A stretch of 64,000 nucleotides of DNA from Amoebidium appalachense (lineage: Eukaryota > Ichthyosporea), in the NCBI GenBank assembly GCA_963693365.1, contig CAVNZM010000007.1:9424001-9488000 (forward strand). The letters are read 5' to 3'. Below are positions 47,677 to 61,014 of the stretch, piece after piece (position 1 is the first letter of the stretch; each line of letters opens with the position of its first letter). The notes beneath the pieces are model-generated. The model did not search any database. It had not been told where the DNA came from and worked only from the letters and a program-made list of their open reading frames with translations. The position numbers and the translations under genes were made by a program.

Positions 47677-48777
47677 GTTGTTCTATTGTCTTTCACTTAT
47701 TAGCTGTCAAACTATCAGTTTTAGAAACACGAACAAGTCTGCAATGATCAGAGAGAAACAAGACAAGGATTTTTATCGGGGACTGTGGCTGGCGGATCTA
47801 CAAACAGCCAATCACATCATACCCGTTTAACTCAGAGCCTATCCGCAATAACCGTTAAATTCAATAGAGACGTGCATTTTTATGCTGAGAGAAGTTGCAG
47901 CACTGAATGATGATCTAACATCTAATTCTAATGGCTACAACTTTTGACCAAATTTAGACCAGGATTTAGTTTATTGAGAAACAAACTATTTAATTTCTAG
48001 TGTTCAAGCCAAACCTTATTATGTTATGAACCGAAACCAGTCATGCAGGTTGTAGCCTGTAGTCAGGTGCCGCCCGCAATCGGTTCAGATCTTTTGCCCC
48101 CACTCCATGACGTAACGCCCGAAAGCGCAAGTCATGAGCCACGTTTAGTGCGTGACACAATCGCACGATCGTTCTGTCTAATCTAATATTCTGAACGATT
48201 GCACTGAAGCCTCACAAAATTTAGGTTACACTACAATCTTCCAATATGAGCAATGAGAGAATGGGTATGTGAGGGGCCCCTCTAGTCCCTCCGTGGCTAC
48301 TGTGGCCCCACAGTCGTTGCATGATCATGGCCTGTTTCCTCTTGAGCCCAGAGTACACTCTTGGCCATAAAAGGTCTGAAGCTGACTGTGGCGCGCGGAA
48401 AACGTTCACTATCGATATCCGTGCGTCTCTTGCATAGCTATATAGTCCCATTGAATTTTTTTTTTATATCGGATTTTATTTCGATCGAGGCACCAGACAG
48501 GGCTAAGAATGGATATATAGCACAGTTGCCATAGACACAACGAGATAGTCGCTGAATTTTCACCAGAGTCGTTCTAAATCAAATCTGGCAGCGGCCAGAG
48601 AACACAGTCACTGTGCCGGGATAGGGCCCAACTACAACAGCCGGCAAAAAGACAGAATTAAATTCAGTCCCCTTTCAGTTATTATAGATCATAAGGCGCA
48701 GCTAAGCGGACAAATTTAATCCAACAAACTTTGAAGCAGAAGACATTGTGCCCCTCGGGGGCCCGAGGGAGGGGGCC

Positions 48778-48859
<82 letters not shown>

Positions 48860-49100
48860 TAGAATTATCCAGGGCCTGTATAAACAAATTTTTTTTGCTG
48901 ACGACAGCAGAATGAACTTTCTCCCAGCTGATTTATTCTCTAAAAAATATTAATTCAGGGCCTTATCAGAACATTACTCAGTGCAGCAAAGAAAGGATTA
49001 TTCAGCAAAAGCAGAATCATCTACATGCAAGAATCATCGAATCTAATCTGATACATTTGAAGCAAACTTATTCTGTGTTTGCCGCGTTTTTTTTTTTTTT

Positions 49101-49131
<31 letters not shown>

Positions 49132-49218
49132 GGAGGGAGGGAGGGGGGGGGGGGGGCACGTGTAGTGTGTGTGTGTGTGTGGGTGTGTGTGTGTGCGCGC
49201 GCGTGTGTGTGACGTGTC

Positions 49219-49267
<49 letters not shown>

Positions 49268-49397
49268 ACACACCAGTGCAGGGTAGGCAGAACTTTGCCC
49301 AACCGTTGTGAAAGTAATTACCCTTTGATAACTGGCATTTTTTTTTGAACTCTGCAGCCCCGTGCAACTAACATACACAGTTTGGAATTGGATGCCC

Positions 49398-49433
<36 letters not shown>

Positions 49434-49745
49434 TCCAATCCCAATTTGAAAACAAGCTGCCACCCCCCTTGCTGTTGCTGCAACCCTATGCCACAGTGCT
49501 AGTGCCCAGGTCACCTAAATAAGGATTACAGTGTCCGTCCCAGCAGAACATCGTTCGTGCAAAAGATTCCACAAACCAAAAATTTCCCAGAAATTTGTGA
49601 TCGCGGTGACGGCCGCTTAATTCCGGTATACTATCTTACAGCAAAAGGACCCCCCTCCTGCCTCCCTTCCTCCCCACCCTCCCCCAGGACCTCCCCCCTC
49701 CCCCCCCCCCCCCCCCCCCTCCCCCCCCCCCCCCCCCTCCCCTCC
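47677..49745. other. 5' flank of CYSTM-type gene and repeat-rich spacer
   Basis: 47700-48700 is unique AT-rich DNA without a supported gene. 48752-48858 holds a hairpin and a very long G run. 49088-49160 is a T run joined to a G run, and 49163-49263 is a (GT)n tract that turns into CA at its end (GTGTGCGCACACAC). 49400-49430 and 49690-49740 are C runs. Confidence 0.5.
48752..48858. repeat. inverted repeat beside a 79-base G run
   Basis: CCCTCGGG and CCCGAGGG (48752-48759 and 48762-48769) form an 8-bp perfect stem with a 2-base gap, followed by GGGGGCCCC and then an unbroken G run from 48780 to 48858. This is the longest homopolymer in the window. Confidence 0.9.
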
Positions 49746-49990
49746 CGAATTCATTATCGGGCTCGTGCCAGAACTCTTTTAGACACGGGGATCCCGGTGT
49801 CCCCCTGGATCACTTTGGGATTGCGCCCTACAATACCTCCCTCTCCTAACAAACAGTATCTCACCTTTTCTCAAAATGTAGACCGTGTAAACCCCCGAAC
49901 AAACCTGTGAACAATCTCACCTCAAATATGAATTCGAAGCCGAGAATCCTTCCACGACAGTCATGTCAACATGTTCAAAATCACGTTTGT

Positions 49991-50039
<49 letters not shown>

Positions 50040-51010
50040 ATCACCGTTCAACAAACCTCCGCGCACATTGTCAGCCTCACTGCTAACAATCACATGCCCC
50101 TTCCCTTGCCCCACCAACCCTTCTCTTCAACTTAAGCTTGGCCCCCTCCTTCCTCCCCCCTCCCACCCCCAACCCCCGCTCCCCCTCCCTAGGCCTCCCT
50201 CCACCTCTTTGCCCGCCACCTCCGCGGCGCCCTGAGTGCCCTCCCCCACCACCCCCTTCCCCCCCCCCCCTCCCCTCCCCCCCCCCCCCCCCCCCCCCCC
50301 CTCACTCTCCCTCCCCCCAAACACACACACACACACACACGTGCACACACACACACGCACAGTTATTAAGTCTAGATCTTAGAGCCGGCCAGTACTGTGA
50401 TTCAGAACATTTTCATATATTTTTTCTGCCTGTCATCCACTGTGGCAGGCGGACTGGCTGCCAGTCTAGTGCCTGGTATACTGCAATATATCTGTGCTGG
50501 TGTGTGTATGCCAAGTCATGCCACAGTGTGTGTGTGTCACAATGTGTGTATGTGTAGAACGGTGTGTGTGTGTGTGTGTGCACGTGATGAGGGGCAGCAG
50601 GAAGGGGAGTGGGTAGCCCTTTTGTAGGTCGCGATTTTACAAACCAGCATGATCGGCAGCAACGAAAACTCATCAAGTTTACGAAAGGTGACATTGCATT
50701 TATTATGCGTGCCGTACATTAAATTACGACAGCTGACGTTGTATTTCTACTATTTAGCACAAATATTCTTACCGGATGATCGTGAGTTACAGTTGCCTTA
50801 TCCCCCCCCCCCCCCCCCCCCCCCCCACCTCCCCCCCAAAACAAACACACACACACACGAACAGACGCGCCACCACACACACACACACAGGGGGCCTCTA
50901 ATAGCACAAATTCAACACCATCTGCCCAGCCTGTTGCATGTGGCCCGCTGCCATTCGGAGCAACATGCATCCCATATGCCTTCAGAAGGGTTCCTGTCCT
51001 CTAATGGTGA
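49746..51010 (-). other. possible unassigned minus-strand exons
   Basis: Three pieces look coding but could not be joined with confidence. About 50885-50995 reads LLKAYGMHVAPNGSGPHATG then WADGVEFVLLEA. About 49923-49990 reads RDFEHVDMTVVEGFSASNSY before a donor GTGAGA. About 49755-49830 reads GDTGIPVSKRVLARAR before a stop in one frame. C runs and G-rich tracts separate them. They may be exons of one small gene downstream of SEC22, or chance frames. Confidence 0.25.
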
Positions 51011-51312
51011 CTCTACATTGTCGGAATAGCCTTGTGGTCATTAAGGTGGCCTTAAGTTGTGCCTATCACCATCAATAGATAACAACCCCCCCCCCCCCCT
51101 CCCCCCAACTTGAAAAAAAAAAAGGAATAAAAATGAAAATAAAAATCACACACACACACAAAAGAAGATAAAACCAACACAAGTGAAAAGAGCCTAATTG
51201 ATTGATCAGAGAGCATCTCCCCCCCCCCCTCCCCCAAACACATACACACACACAGAAAAAAAGAAACCAAAGGCGAGCAGACGCTAAATCGTGCATTCCA
51301 GCCATGCGAGGC

Positions 51313-51770
51313 CTAGAACCATGAGTACCGCACATAGATGAACAGGATCACCACCAGCCCCACCACAGCCAGCGGCCCATACTTGCGGTACATTTCCTGT
51401 GTGCCCGCTCAGTTAGTTCCTTTCACCTATGCTACTTAGCAACACACAACACACACACACCACCAACACGACTGCCATCAACATGCGCGCGCGCACACGT
51501 GCACACACACACACACGGGCACACGCGCGCGCGCACACACACACACAAAAACACACAACACAGGCGCGCACACACATTGACGGTGTACGCGCGCGCACAC
51601 ACCCATCCACACAGATGCTAGTCATCTTAGCGGTTCCTTTATTCCCCCTCCCCCCCTTCTCCCAAAAAATAAAAATAAAAATAAAAAACAAATAAAAAAC
51701 GAATAAAAAGAATTACCACCACCACCCAACCAGACAAACAGAAGTGACAGACCAAACACAAACGTGCCAT

Positions 51771-51806
<36 letters not shown>

Positions 51807-52923
51807 CGCCCCCTTCACACAAACACACACACACACACCCATCAATAGGGAAATTTCAACCCATCGTCTACATCCGTGGCAGCCTACAGACCGCACAAAG
51901 TACAAACCAAGCAGATACAACATGAATCTAAGCATTCACGGCGGCATCCCCCCCCCCCCCCCCCCCCCCCCCCTCAAACACACACACACACACACACACA
52001 CACAAAGCCTAGCGCTCTAGCCTAGCGCTCTATAAGGTCATAGTTGAATCCTCCTAAGCACACCCACCTGCCAGTTGACGTATTTTGCATCTTTCAGATA
52101 GGCTTTGCTGTGTTCTTTCATCTCTGATGCCATATCTCCGATCTCTGCAATAGGTAATTGGTAAGAAAATCAATCATTCAGCCCCTGAGAAGTGCATATA
52201 TTCCAAAAGCTCCCTTCATACAGCAAAAAGTTACCACGAAACGGTGCTAGGAAAGGTGGCACAAGGCACCTTTGACCTCCCTGCAAACATCTGCAACGGC
52301 GTTTAACATATGGTAAAAAAAAAAAAAACCATTCAACACCGGTATTATAAACCATAAAGAGAGATTCCGAGCCCAAAGGTTCTGCTTTGGTCCATTCACC
52401 TTACACTTGAAACCCAACTCAAAAAATGCTTTATTTCAATGTGAATGCGTCACCCGCCTTGAAGTGTTGACCAAAGGCAACCCATATTACTTTTACGAAC
52501 AGGGGGTAGAAGTAAAAGCAGTCAGGAGATGTCGGGAGTTGAGGTTTGGTTGGGCAAGCAGAAAGGAAGAACATACGGGCTATGCTTTACATATATGATG
52601 GATATTTTGCACCCGAGGGCAATGGTGGTAGCGTTGGCAATGATGTGTGCGGGTGTGTGTGTGTGTGTGTGTGTGCATATGTGGTGGTGGTGGGGGTTGG
52701 GGGGGAGGGGGGGGGGGGGGGGGAGGGGGGAGGGGGGAGATGGGTGTTGAGAATGCGTAACCGAACACGAAGCAAACATTCATGACGGACAACACCAAGC
52801 AGATTGCAAAGCACACACAAAGAATATGCATCACGAGCAGAACCCATCCCCAGGACACCGGGGGAGGGGGAGGGGGAGGGAGGGGGGAGGGGGTGGTGGT
52901 GTTGGTGGTGGTGGTGTGTGTGT

Positions 52924-52954
<31 letters not shown>

Positions 52955-53163
52955 GGGGGTTGCACGTACTGTCTAGGCGCTCTCCGCGGCCTATGATCTC
53001 CTGTATGTTCTGAGTCATGACCCTCTGCACATCCTGCAGCTCGGCATTGAGCCGTGTGACGTTGCTGCGTGCCCTGACATCCTGATAGTTGCGCTTGACC
53101 CGCTGCATCACCGTGTCTGCACACACACAAAACACTTAGCTATACGCCCGTGCATGTGCACAT

Positions 53164-53197
<34 letters not shown>

Positions 53198-53891
53198 GGG
53201 GGTGTCCCGTTTTGGGTAAGGCCGGTGGCATTATACGGTGTCTTTCGTCCCATACACCTCTGCTATGAAAGTTGAACCGTATTGTGTCGATTCTTTGATC
53301 TCAAAAACACGGATGGGCTGTTTGGTCGTAATCACATGAACACCATACAAGTGGCGAGCAACAAAAATTTGACTTTTTTTGGCTTCCATTGTCGCTTGAG
53401 AAGCTGTGTGTGTCCGCGCAATCTTGTGTTTATGTGTTTATGTACATGTATCTGTGTACAGGATCTAAGTAGGACAAGCTGAAAGGCAACTGAATGCTCC
53501 CTGTCTCCATCCCCATACCTCTCTGGCTTGTACGTGTTCCTGCACATGTGTGTGTGTTTGCATCCGTGAGAGTGTGCGGCGACAGTGATGGGGGTGGCAA
53601 ATGCATGTGTTTGTGTGTGTGCGAGCACATGCATGTAGCCGTGTCTCATGTGTGTGTCGGGACGGGGATGGGGTAAGGGGAGAGGGGGGCCACTCACCGA
53701 ACTTAACAAAGGCATAAGGTCTAGCCGCTGTGCCTACTTCCCGGCCATACTCGGCTTGGAACTCACGCTGCAGCCCGAGCAAAAATCATATGAGTAAACA
53801 GATACAGAAGTCGGGGGTGACTCTCAGGGGAGGGGACGGGGGGGGAAGGGAGAGGAGGAGGAGGAAGCATATGACATACAAGGTCACCATT

Positions 53892-53955
<64 letters not shown>

Positions 53956-54025
53956 CCCCCCCCCCCCCCCCCAATACGTGTCCGTGTATGTGTGTGTGTG
54001 TGTGGGGAGAGAGGGGCTGGAAAGG

Positions 54026-54085
<60 letters not shown>

Positions 54086-54496
54086 GCGCACACGCCCTAA
54101 AGTACGTATGCGTGTGTGTGTGTGTGTGTAGGGAGGGGGGGCGGGGGGGGGAGGGGCTGAAAGGTTGTGTGTGTGTGTTTGTGTATGTGTGGATGTGTGT
54201 GCCTGTGCATGTATGCGTGAGTGAGTTAGTGAGCCAGGGCGTGAGTGAGTTATTAAGAAAGTGAGTGAGTGTGTGCATGATTGTTTCTCTGTGTGTGTGT
54301 GTTTTAGGGGGAGGAGGGGGAAGGGGGGAGGGAGAGGGAGAGACGTAAACAAACCATCTTGTGTGCTGTGCAAGAATGGCTTTCATGACCACCAGCCTAA
54401 CCATCATGCCATCCGCACGCAGCACACAGGCAATGTGCGCATTGTGCAGGTCAACAGCACAAGTGCAGAACTAGCAGTCACATACACCACAACAAT

Positions 54497-54536
<40 letters not shown>

Positions 54537-54791
54537 ACCCCCCACACACACACACACACACACACTCCCCCCTTCCCCCTCTTTCCTAGCAGTCACCTAG
54601 GTCCCCAATTTATTATGTACCACCAGGCTATTGAGCAGCAACTTGCATCCTATTGAGCCCCATCTAACCCTCTATCATGGGTGCTCATAAACATATATCT
54701 GTCTCCCTAGAAAGCTATCCACATCGAAATAAGTCCTATACAATTATATCAGGCATACCCCCCCCCCCCCCCCCCCCCACAAACAAACAAC

Positions 54792-54839
<48 letters not shown>

Positions 54840-55746
54840 ACCTCTCTTCCCCTTCACCAACTACATGTCTGCCATCCTAAGTGCACTATTCGTACAACAA
54901 GTACCGAACACACCAAGGACCGTAGAAAAACGGTAAAAACCTTGTGAACTGCACCAGATACGGGCACCGAGAGAGTGAGAGGCATACCTGCAGCTCTTCC
55001 AAATATGCAAATGCGTGGTTCTTGGGGTAATTGCCGTCACACAGCACCAGGTAGCACACCCCCATTTCAATAATGTAGCTGCATAGGTGAAACATCAGCA
55101 AGAGCCCTTGGTTACGCAAAATGGGCTCATTTATCATATCCCGAAGCCATTCCACTATGTATAATACATAACACAGCCGTCAGTTTCGGAAACCCGCCAA
55201 CCCCCTTTCTCTCTTTCTCTCCCTTACACGTGTAAAAAATGATGATGAGGGAAAGATGTAATTGAGAACCAACCGAGCGTGAGAAACACAACCTTCACAC
55301 CCTAATTCCACCATCAGCCGCACACACCGAAAATGGCGGAAATTGAGGGACCCTTAGATAATGCAGGCCATTGGATATATGATATTCCGAGATATATGGC
55401 CAGAAAATAGTTGATGCCCCACATATACCACCCTCCAGTCAATGGCACAATCATGAGTCAGGCCTAGCTTTCTAGAAGCACACAGAAAGATCTTTCGAGC
55501 TATGTAGTCACCAAAAGAAGAAATCAGATTTGAATAGATTGCCAACATATCTCCCCCATCCACCACCCACCCCGTGTACCAATCACTAGCCATATAGAGA
55601 ACCAATCACCAGGCTTATCGAGGGAATGGAACATACTGGAAGCACATGGGACCCGTGTCGATGGACAGGCGTGCCGGGCTGCTGTCACTGAGCTTCTTAA
55701 AAAGCATCTTGGCCTGGTTCTTGTACTCCCCTAAGTCCCGGTCCGT
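51313..55746 (-). CDS. SEC22: SEC22 R-SNARE (first exon not found)
   Basis: SEC22 is the longin R-SNARE of ER-Golgi vesicle fusion. Exons in phase: 55637-55746, 54988-55078, 53698-53767, 52970-53116, 52068-52144 and 51313-51396 (TAG at 51313). The longin domain gives [60 protein letters not shown] and [10 protein letters not shown]. The SNARE helix gives [40 protein letters not shown] with the R-SNARE arginine, then [14 protein letters not shown]. The C-terminal anchor is [20 protein letters not shown], close to the animal ending VRFWWL. About 192 residues are recovered; some 20-25 N-terminal residues must be encoded to the right of 55746, but no ATG exon was found. Introns hold poly-C and a dispersed repeat. 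Confidence 0.95.
52749..52860 (+). repeat. dispersed ~100-bp repeat, copy D
   Basis: A diverged copy inside a SEC22 intron. It shows GAATGCGTAACCGAACACGA, CATGACGGACAACACC, TATGCATCACGAGCAG and AACCCATCCCCAGGACACC, followed by a G run. A G-rich tract also precedes it. It is antisense to SEC22. Confidence 0.75.
53897..54118. repeat. two (GT)n arrays in a SEC22 intron
   Basis: Perfect (GT)n at 53897-53952, a C run, GTGTGTG, a GAGAGG spacer and a second (GT)n at 54029-54080. Confidence 0.93.
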
Positions 55747-56286
55747 CTAGACACACACATGTATATAGTCAGCCACCAGTTGCTATGACCCATGTAGGAC
55801 TTGCACAGGAGAACGAGTGACGGATGATACTAATGTATTACAAGTAAGGGTGATTTAAATGGAGGTGATCATGTGGCCCTATAGTCGACAACGAGAAAGG
55901 AGACAAGGGGAAGGGGCAAGGGGGGGAGGGGGGGGGAGGAGGGGCGAGAGAGAGAGAGTTGGGGGGGGGGGGGGGGGGGAGAGGAGGGGAGGAAAAGAGA
56001 GGGATTTGGGAGGAGGAAGTGGAGGAGGGGGTTGGATCAGGAGTAGAAGTGAGGGAAGGCAAAATGCGGTCAAGAAGATGCATGAAAGAAACGGGTGGCA
56101 TTAAGGGTATGTGGGACCACAGAGAGCAGTGTAATAGCACATGCGAGAAAAGAACACTAAAGTGAATGAGAATCCTGCGGTCAAAGAAAGGAGGGGGGGA
56201 AGGAGGGGAGGGGTGTTAGGAAACGGAGTATGGACAAACGGGGGGGAGGGGAGAGGGAGAGGGAGAGGGAGAAGGGGGGGGGGGGG

Positions 56287-56288
<2 letters not shown>

Positions 56289-56346
<58 letters not shown>
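56289..56346. repeat. (GA)n microsatellite
   Basis: An almost perfect (GA)n tract with one C interruption, embedded in a GA/G-rich block. Confidence 0.95.
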
Positions 56347-56440
56347 GGGGGAGAGAGAGGAAGATAGAGAGACAGACAGAAAGCATTAGGAGAGGAAGTT
56401 AGATAGATTTGGTGTGGGGGGAGGGGGGGGGGAAGGGGGT

Positions 56441-56560
56441 TGGACGTACAATTACACAATGAGAAACACGGTGCAGAACACATTCGAAGGCAAACGTTTA
56501 AGTATGCAACATCAGCCACGCATGTAGCATGCAAAATGAGCAGAATTCATGATCCGGGGG
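56441..56560 (+). repeat. dispersed ~100-bp repeat, degenerate copy E
   Basis: A weak match upstream of SEC22: GAGAAACACGGTGCAGAACA, then GCATGCAAAATGAGCAG and ATTCATGATCCGG, followed by a G-rich run. Insertions have broken the core. Its membership needs an alignment. Confidence 0.4.
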
Positions 56561-56696
56561 AGGGGTGAGGGAGACGGGGAAGAAGGCAAGGGGGTTGGGG
56601 GTTGGAGTAGAGAGAGCATAAGGAAGGGAGTATGTGGAGAGGTGGGGGGCGACCGGGAGGGAAGAACATTAGGAAACGAAGTGGGTAGCATATTTT

Positions 56697-56743
<47 letters not shown>

Positions 56744-56830
56744 GGTAAGGGGGTTGGGGGTGTGGGGGAGTAAATTCACCTCACATTGCTTGCCCCACCT
56801 CGAACCTCCCCCCCCCCCTCCCTCCCCCCC

Positions 56831-56861
<31 letters not shown>

Positions 56862-57028
56862 AAAAAAGCCTCCCCCTCCCCTTAACCAACCCCACACAGT
56901 CTAGCCCTCTCCGTTCCCATCCCGAGAAAGGGGAAGAGTGGACGTGAAATCACATGCCGGAAACAAGGCAGGGGGAATGATGGCTACTGGCATTGAAGAT
57001 ACCGGGAGGCTCTTTTGTGTGAGAGGAC

Positions 57029-57274
57029 GAAACACGGATTTATGGCAGCAGGGTATGCAGTATGAGGGGACGGGGGAGGTGCGGGATGAGTTGTACGAAG
57101 AAAGAGTCACCTTCCCGATTCATCATCCTCCCACGTTTGCTCTTTCCCCCATTTAACACCCCCCCCCCCCCCCCCCAAACACACACACAAACACACACAC
57201 CACACCCTCACTCCCTTTCGATGTGTGTGCCTAAATCTTTTAGCTTTCTTATTTTTATTTATTTATTATTTATT

Positions 57275-57310
<36 letters not shown>

Positions 57311-57706
57311 TTTTTTTGGGGGGGGGGGGGGGGATCAGAGAATATAAGAAGAGCCGGGACGCGCGGCGAAACAGCCAGTGACGTGGGGAGGAGGGGGGGG
57401 GGGGGGGGGGGGGGGCTAGGGTGACAATAACAACAGAAGACTTCAGCACAGGTAGGCCTGACCAGAGGGTATAGAGGCAGTGGAACGGAACGATGGGAGA
57501 GTAGAATTATGAGAAAAATAATGAAGGCAATAACAAGAATCGTGAGCGGGTACGTTTTGGCAGAGAGATCCAAGAAGGGGGAGGCGCCGGGGGGGGGGGG
57601 GGGGGGGGGGGGGGAGGGGGGAGGGGGGGGGGAGGGGGGGAGGGAGGGAGGGAGCAGAGAGCTTGAGTTGTGGCGAAACGAGAAGGGTGAGGCGGTATGG
57701 TGGTCT

Positions 57707-57774
<68 letters not shown>

Positions 57775-57949
57775 CGCGTGCGTGTAGGTGTTTGCGTGTG
57801 TGTGTGTGCATGGGTGTGAAACAAGGATTTATGGCAGCGGGGTATGCAGTATGAGGGGACGGGGGAGGTGCGGGATGAGATGTATGAAGAAAGAGTCACC
57901 TTCCCGATTCATCATCCTCCCACGTTTGCTCTTTCCCCCTTTTGCCCCC

Positions 57950-57999
<50 letters not shown>

Positions 58000-58062
58000 C
58001 ACACACTCACTCCCTTTCAGTGTGTGTGCCTAAATCTTTTAGCTTTCTTATTTTTATTTATT

Positions 58063-58110
<48 letters not shown>

Positions 58111-58461
58111 TTTTGGGGGGGGGATCAGAGAATATAAGAAGAGCCGGGATGCAGGGCAAAACAGCCAGTGACGCGGGGGGGAGACGGGGGGGGGGGGGCT
58201 AGGGTTACAACAACAACAAAAGACTTCAGCACAGGTAGGCCTGACCAGAGGGTATAGAGGCAGTGGAACGGAACGATGGGAGAGTAGAATTATGAGAGAA
58301 ATAATGAATGGAATAACAAGAATCGTGAGCGGGTACGTTTTGGCAGAGAGGTCCAAGAAGGGGGAGGCCCGGGGGGAGGGGGGGGGAGGGGGGGGAGGGA
58401 GGGAGGGAGCAGAGAGCTTGAGTTGTGGCAAAACGAGAAGGGTGAAGCGGTATGGTGGTCT

Positions 58462-58541
<80 letters not shown>

Positions 58542-58622
58542 TGTGTGTGTGTATGTATGTGCGTGAGTGTGTGTGTATGCGCGTGCATGTAGGTGTTTGC
58601 GTGTGTGTGTGTGCATGGGTGT
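57029..58622. repeat. ~790-bp tandem segmental duplication
   Basis: Copy 1 (57029-57817) and copy 2 (57818-58622) match across their whole length. Each holds, in order, GGATTTATGGCAGC, a block with CCCACGTTTGCTCTTTCCCC, a C run with CA repeat, CTAAATCTTTTAGCTTTC, an (ATT)n tract with G run, GACTTCAGCACAGGTAGGCC, a G-rich stretch and a (GT)n array ending TGCATGGGTGTG. The copies differ mainly in repeat lengths and scattered substitutions. Confidence 0.93.
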
Positions 58623-58627
58623 GTGTG

Positions 58628-58660
<33 letters not shown>

Positions 58661-58662
58661 GT

Positions 58663-58707
<45 letters not shown>

Positions 58708-59910
58708 CACGCGCGCGGTGTGTGTGTGTGTGTGTGTGTGTGTGTTGGGACGCCCTGCTCGCTAGAGCAGGGGGATTTCGCACCCTGCCACAGAAGCTGC
58801 TCAGCTCCAAACAAGATCAAGCCCGAGATGCCAAATCGGGCTCAACGAAACAAAGCTACGAGGAAAACGATGGCACGCAGGGTTACCGTGTAGCATGTGG
58901 TTGTGCAAGAAAAGACACACCTATTTCTACTTAGATGTCCAACAAGTGGGTGTGTGCCTGTCTGCACGGCCAAGGAAAACAGAGAAAACAGGAGCAAGAG
59001 TGCAAGGGCGAGGGGTGGTGCTTGCCCTTGTATAAGTAGAATCAAGTGAAAAAGCAGATCTAAGAACTGCAAGTGCGCAGTACCATATCCGATAAACCAC
59101 GCCCAGGAGAACGCTCAACTGTGGTGCAACACAAGCGGGGATGCATGAAAGGGGAATTACGAGAGGACGAAGAAAAACAAGGGCAAACTTACGCTGTCAT
59201 CTTCCATAGAAGCGGCCAACGGCAGGCCGTCTATAACGCGGGCAAGCATAGTAAACCGCAACATCTGCGTCCACCCCAACGTTAGCAATGGTGTCTTGCC
59301 AGTTTCTCGCCATAACCACCCACGCATCCCGATTTGAGAACCAACCAGCTATAATGTTCGGCATCATGTTATAAAAATCACTTTTGAGTGACATGAGTTC
59401 TAAAAGCTAGTGCAGTGGCTAATCGCGCTTCTTCTTCCGAGTGTTAAGAGCAGCAACTCGCTCTCTTGGTAGCTTACAGAGCATCACCCTAAAACGGTGG
59501 CTGAATGTAACGACGTGTGTTGATCTTGAACGATAGCATTACCTTGGCTTATAGTGCAGGCCGAACGCCTGCTACTTTAAGAATGTTTCAGCTCTGTTTA
59601 AGTAAAATAGCAGAAAAGAACCCCACTAGTATGACTTGTCTAAGTGCTTATGACACGCACTTGCAAACTGCTGCAGCTGCTGAAAAGCTGGGCATCGATC
59701 GAATACAGTAAACTTTTGAAGCATGGCTCGCAAGTCATACTCAAACAGGGAGCGAGATAACAACGTAAACTTGTAAGAACTGAAGTTCAGGTGCTGCGAT
59801 AACAGCCAATCAACGCGCGCCAAGTCATCAAAACTTTTTCCGTGGCAACACCGGTACCACGGCCATCTTCTGTTCAAGATGGCCGTGGGAACACAAAACT
59901 GGCCCCTTCG

Positions 59911-60023
59911 AAAAAAAAGACCATACTCCATGCCCCCAACACATGTGTACATGTTGCATCTTCAAAAAAAAAAAAAGACCATACTCCATGCCCCCAACAC
60001 ATGATTTGTACATGTTGCATCTT
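59911..60023. repeat. ~55-bp tandem duplication with A-run heads
   Basis: Two copies each start with an A run followed by GACCATACTCCATGCCCCCA and ACACATG, and end in GTACATGTTGCATCTT. They differ by A-run length and a 4-base insertion. Confidence 0.9.
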
Positions 60024-60622
60024 GCCACAGCTTGTATTTGACATTAGAGGGCATGACTTTGTAACCGCACTCACACCGCTGTCCGCATCCTGTCGTCATA
60101 GTGCCATGGCTGATGGCCATACAGCCAAAAACCCGGTCCCGGCCAGCTGGCACCCCGACCATTTTCAAGGCCAAGGCCACACGGTCACCATTTATGTGCA
60201 CGTGTCTTGAAGTTGAGATCTCAGGTAGATGAGCAAAGCACGCTAGCTGTTAAAGCATTGCTAGTGTTGGGGTGTTCGTCAGCTTCGCTTATCATGGCAT
60301 CCATTATAACAATACTTTTTGTAGTAATGGTCTAACAACATGTGACCATACATATCTGCCAATTGCAGGATTACAACACAGCCTACGGCAAGTACGTTGT
60401 ACTCATTACCCTATTGTACATATATTATCACTCGTTCTCTACGATATTATCACTATAAGTTAGCTTACTATTCCTACAGCTGCCATATGGCTATGCGTAA
60501 CTGTCCTATCTATCACATGTATCGTGCGCTCTATTGTGACATTTTGTGTAATTTGGCTGTGCATGCTTGGGTCCCGGTACCGTGTATGCACACGCGTGTG
60601 CAGGTTGTGGAGTTCGTGCAGT

Positions 60623-60691
<69 letters not shown>
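60623..60691. repeat. (GT)n microsatellite
   Basis: A perfect (GT)n of about 69 bases in otherwise unique intergenic DNA. Confidence 0.96.
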
Positions 60692-60693
<2 letters not shown>

Positions 60694-61014
60694 CTTGCCT
60701 ACTAATGTGTGCAGGTGTGTCAGTGTCTGCTGTACCGGCATCCTATATAATGCATGATTAGTGTGCCGTGTGTTGAACGTATGTCTGAGCATGTGTGCCA
60801 TGTGTATGTGTGATGTTCAACACGTGTGGGTACGTACACGGCATCAAGTTTAGTCTACTACAGTGCGAATCTTGATAGTAAGACACGCACACACACACTG
60901 CACAACCTAAAAGAATGCTAACAACGGCCTGCTGCACGCGGCCTCCGCAGCCACACTATTGCGCTTAAGCTTCCCTTAACTAATTCTACTACAACTACAT
61001 GCCATATCGTGGTG

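Larger units (their letters stand above)
55747..57028. other. G-rich and GA-repeat region upstream of the known SEC22 exons
   Basis: GA- and G-rich tracts occupy 55915-56060 and 56235-56390, and G runs lie at 56699-56742. A C run with a poly-A joint lies at 56811-56867. A degenerate dispersed repeat lies at 56441-56560. The missing SEC22 first exon should be here or further right, but none was recognised. Confidence 0.5.
58623..61014. other. intergenic region between the duplication and the amine oxidase gene
   Basis: GT repeats continue to 58745. After that, 58750-60600 is mostly unique DNA with several non-repetitive short frames on both strands, for example minus 59197-59394 and plus 59517-59711, but none has splice partners or a known family. 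(GT)n occupies 60623-60691. 60700-61014 is the 3' flank of the amine oxidase gene. Confidence 0.4.

Noticed and set aside
47271-47703. Plus-strand frames across the CYSTM-type gene
   Set aside because: Antisense shadows of a GC-rich repetitive coding exon; the minus frame has the ATG, repeat logic and Cys-rich end.
59197-59394. Minus-strand non-repetitive frame (SDFYNMMPNIIAGWFSNRDA) as a possible SEC22 first exon
   Set aside because: It does not resemble the SEC22 N-terminus, which should have an MIARVxDGLPL-like start, and it ends in a stop.
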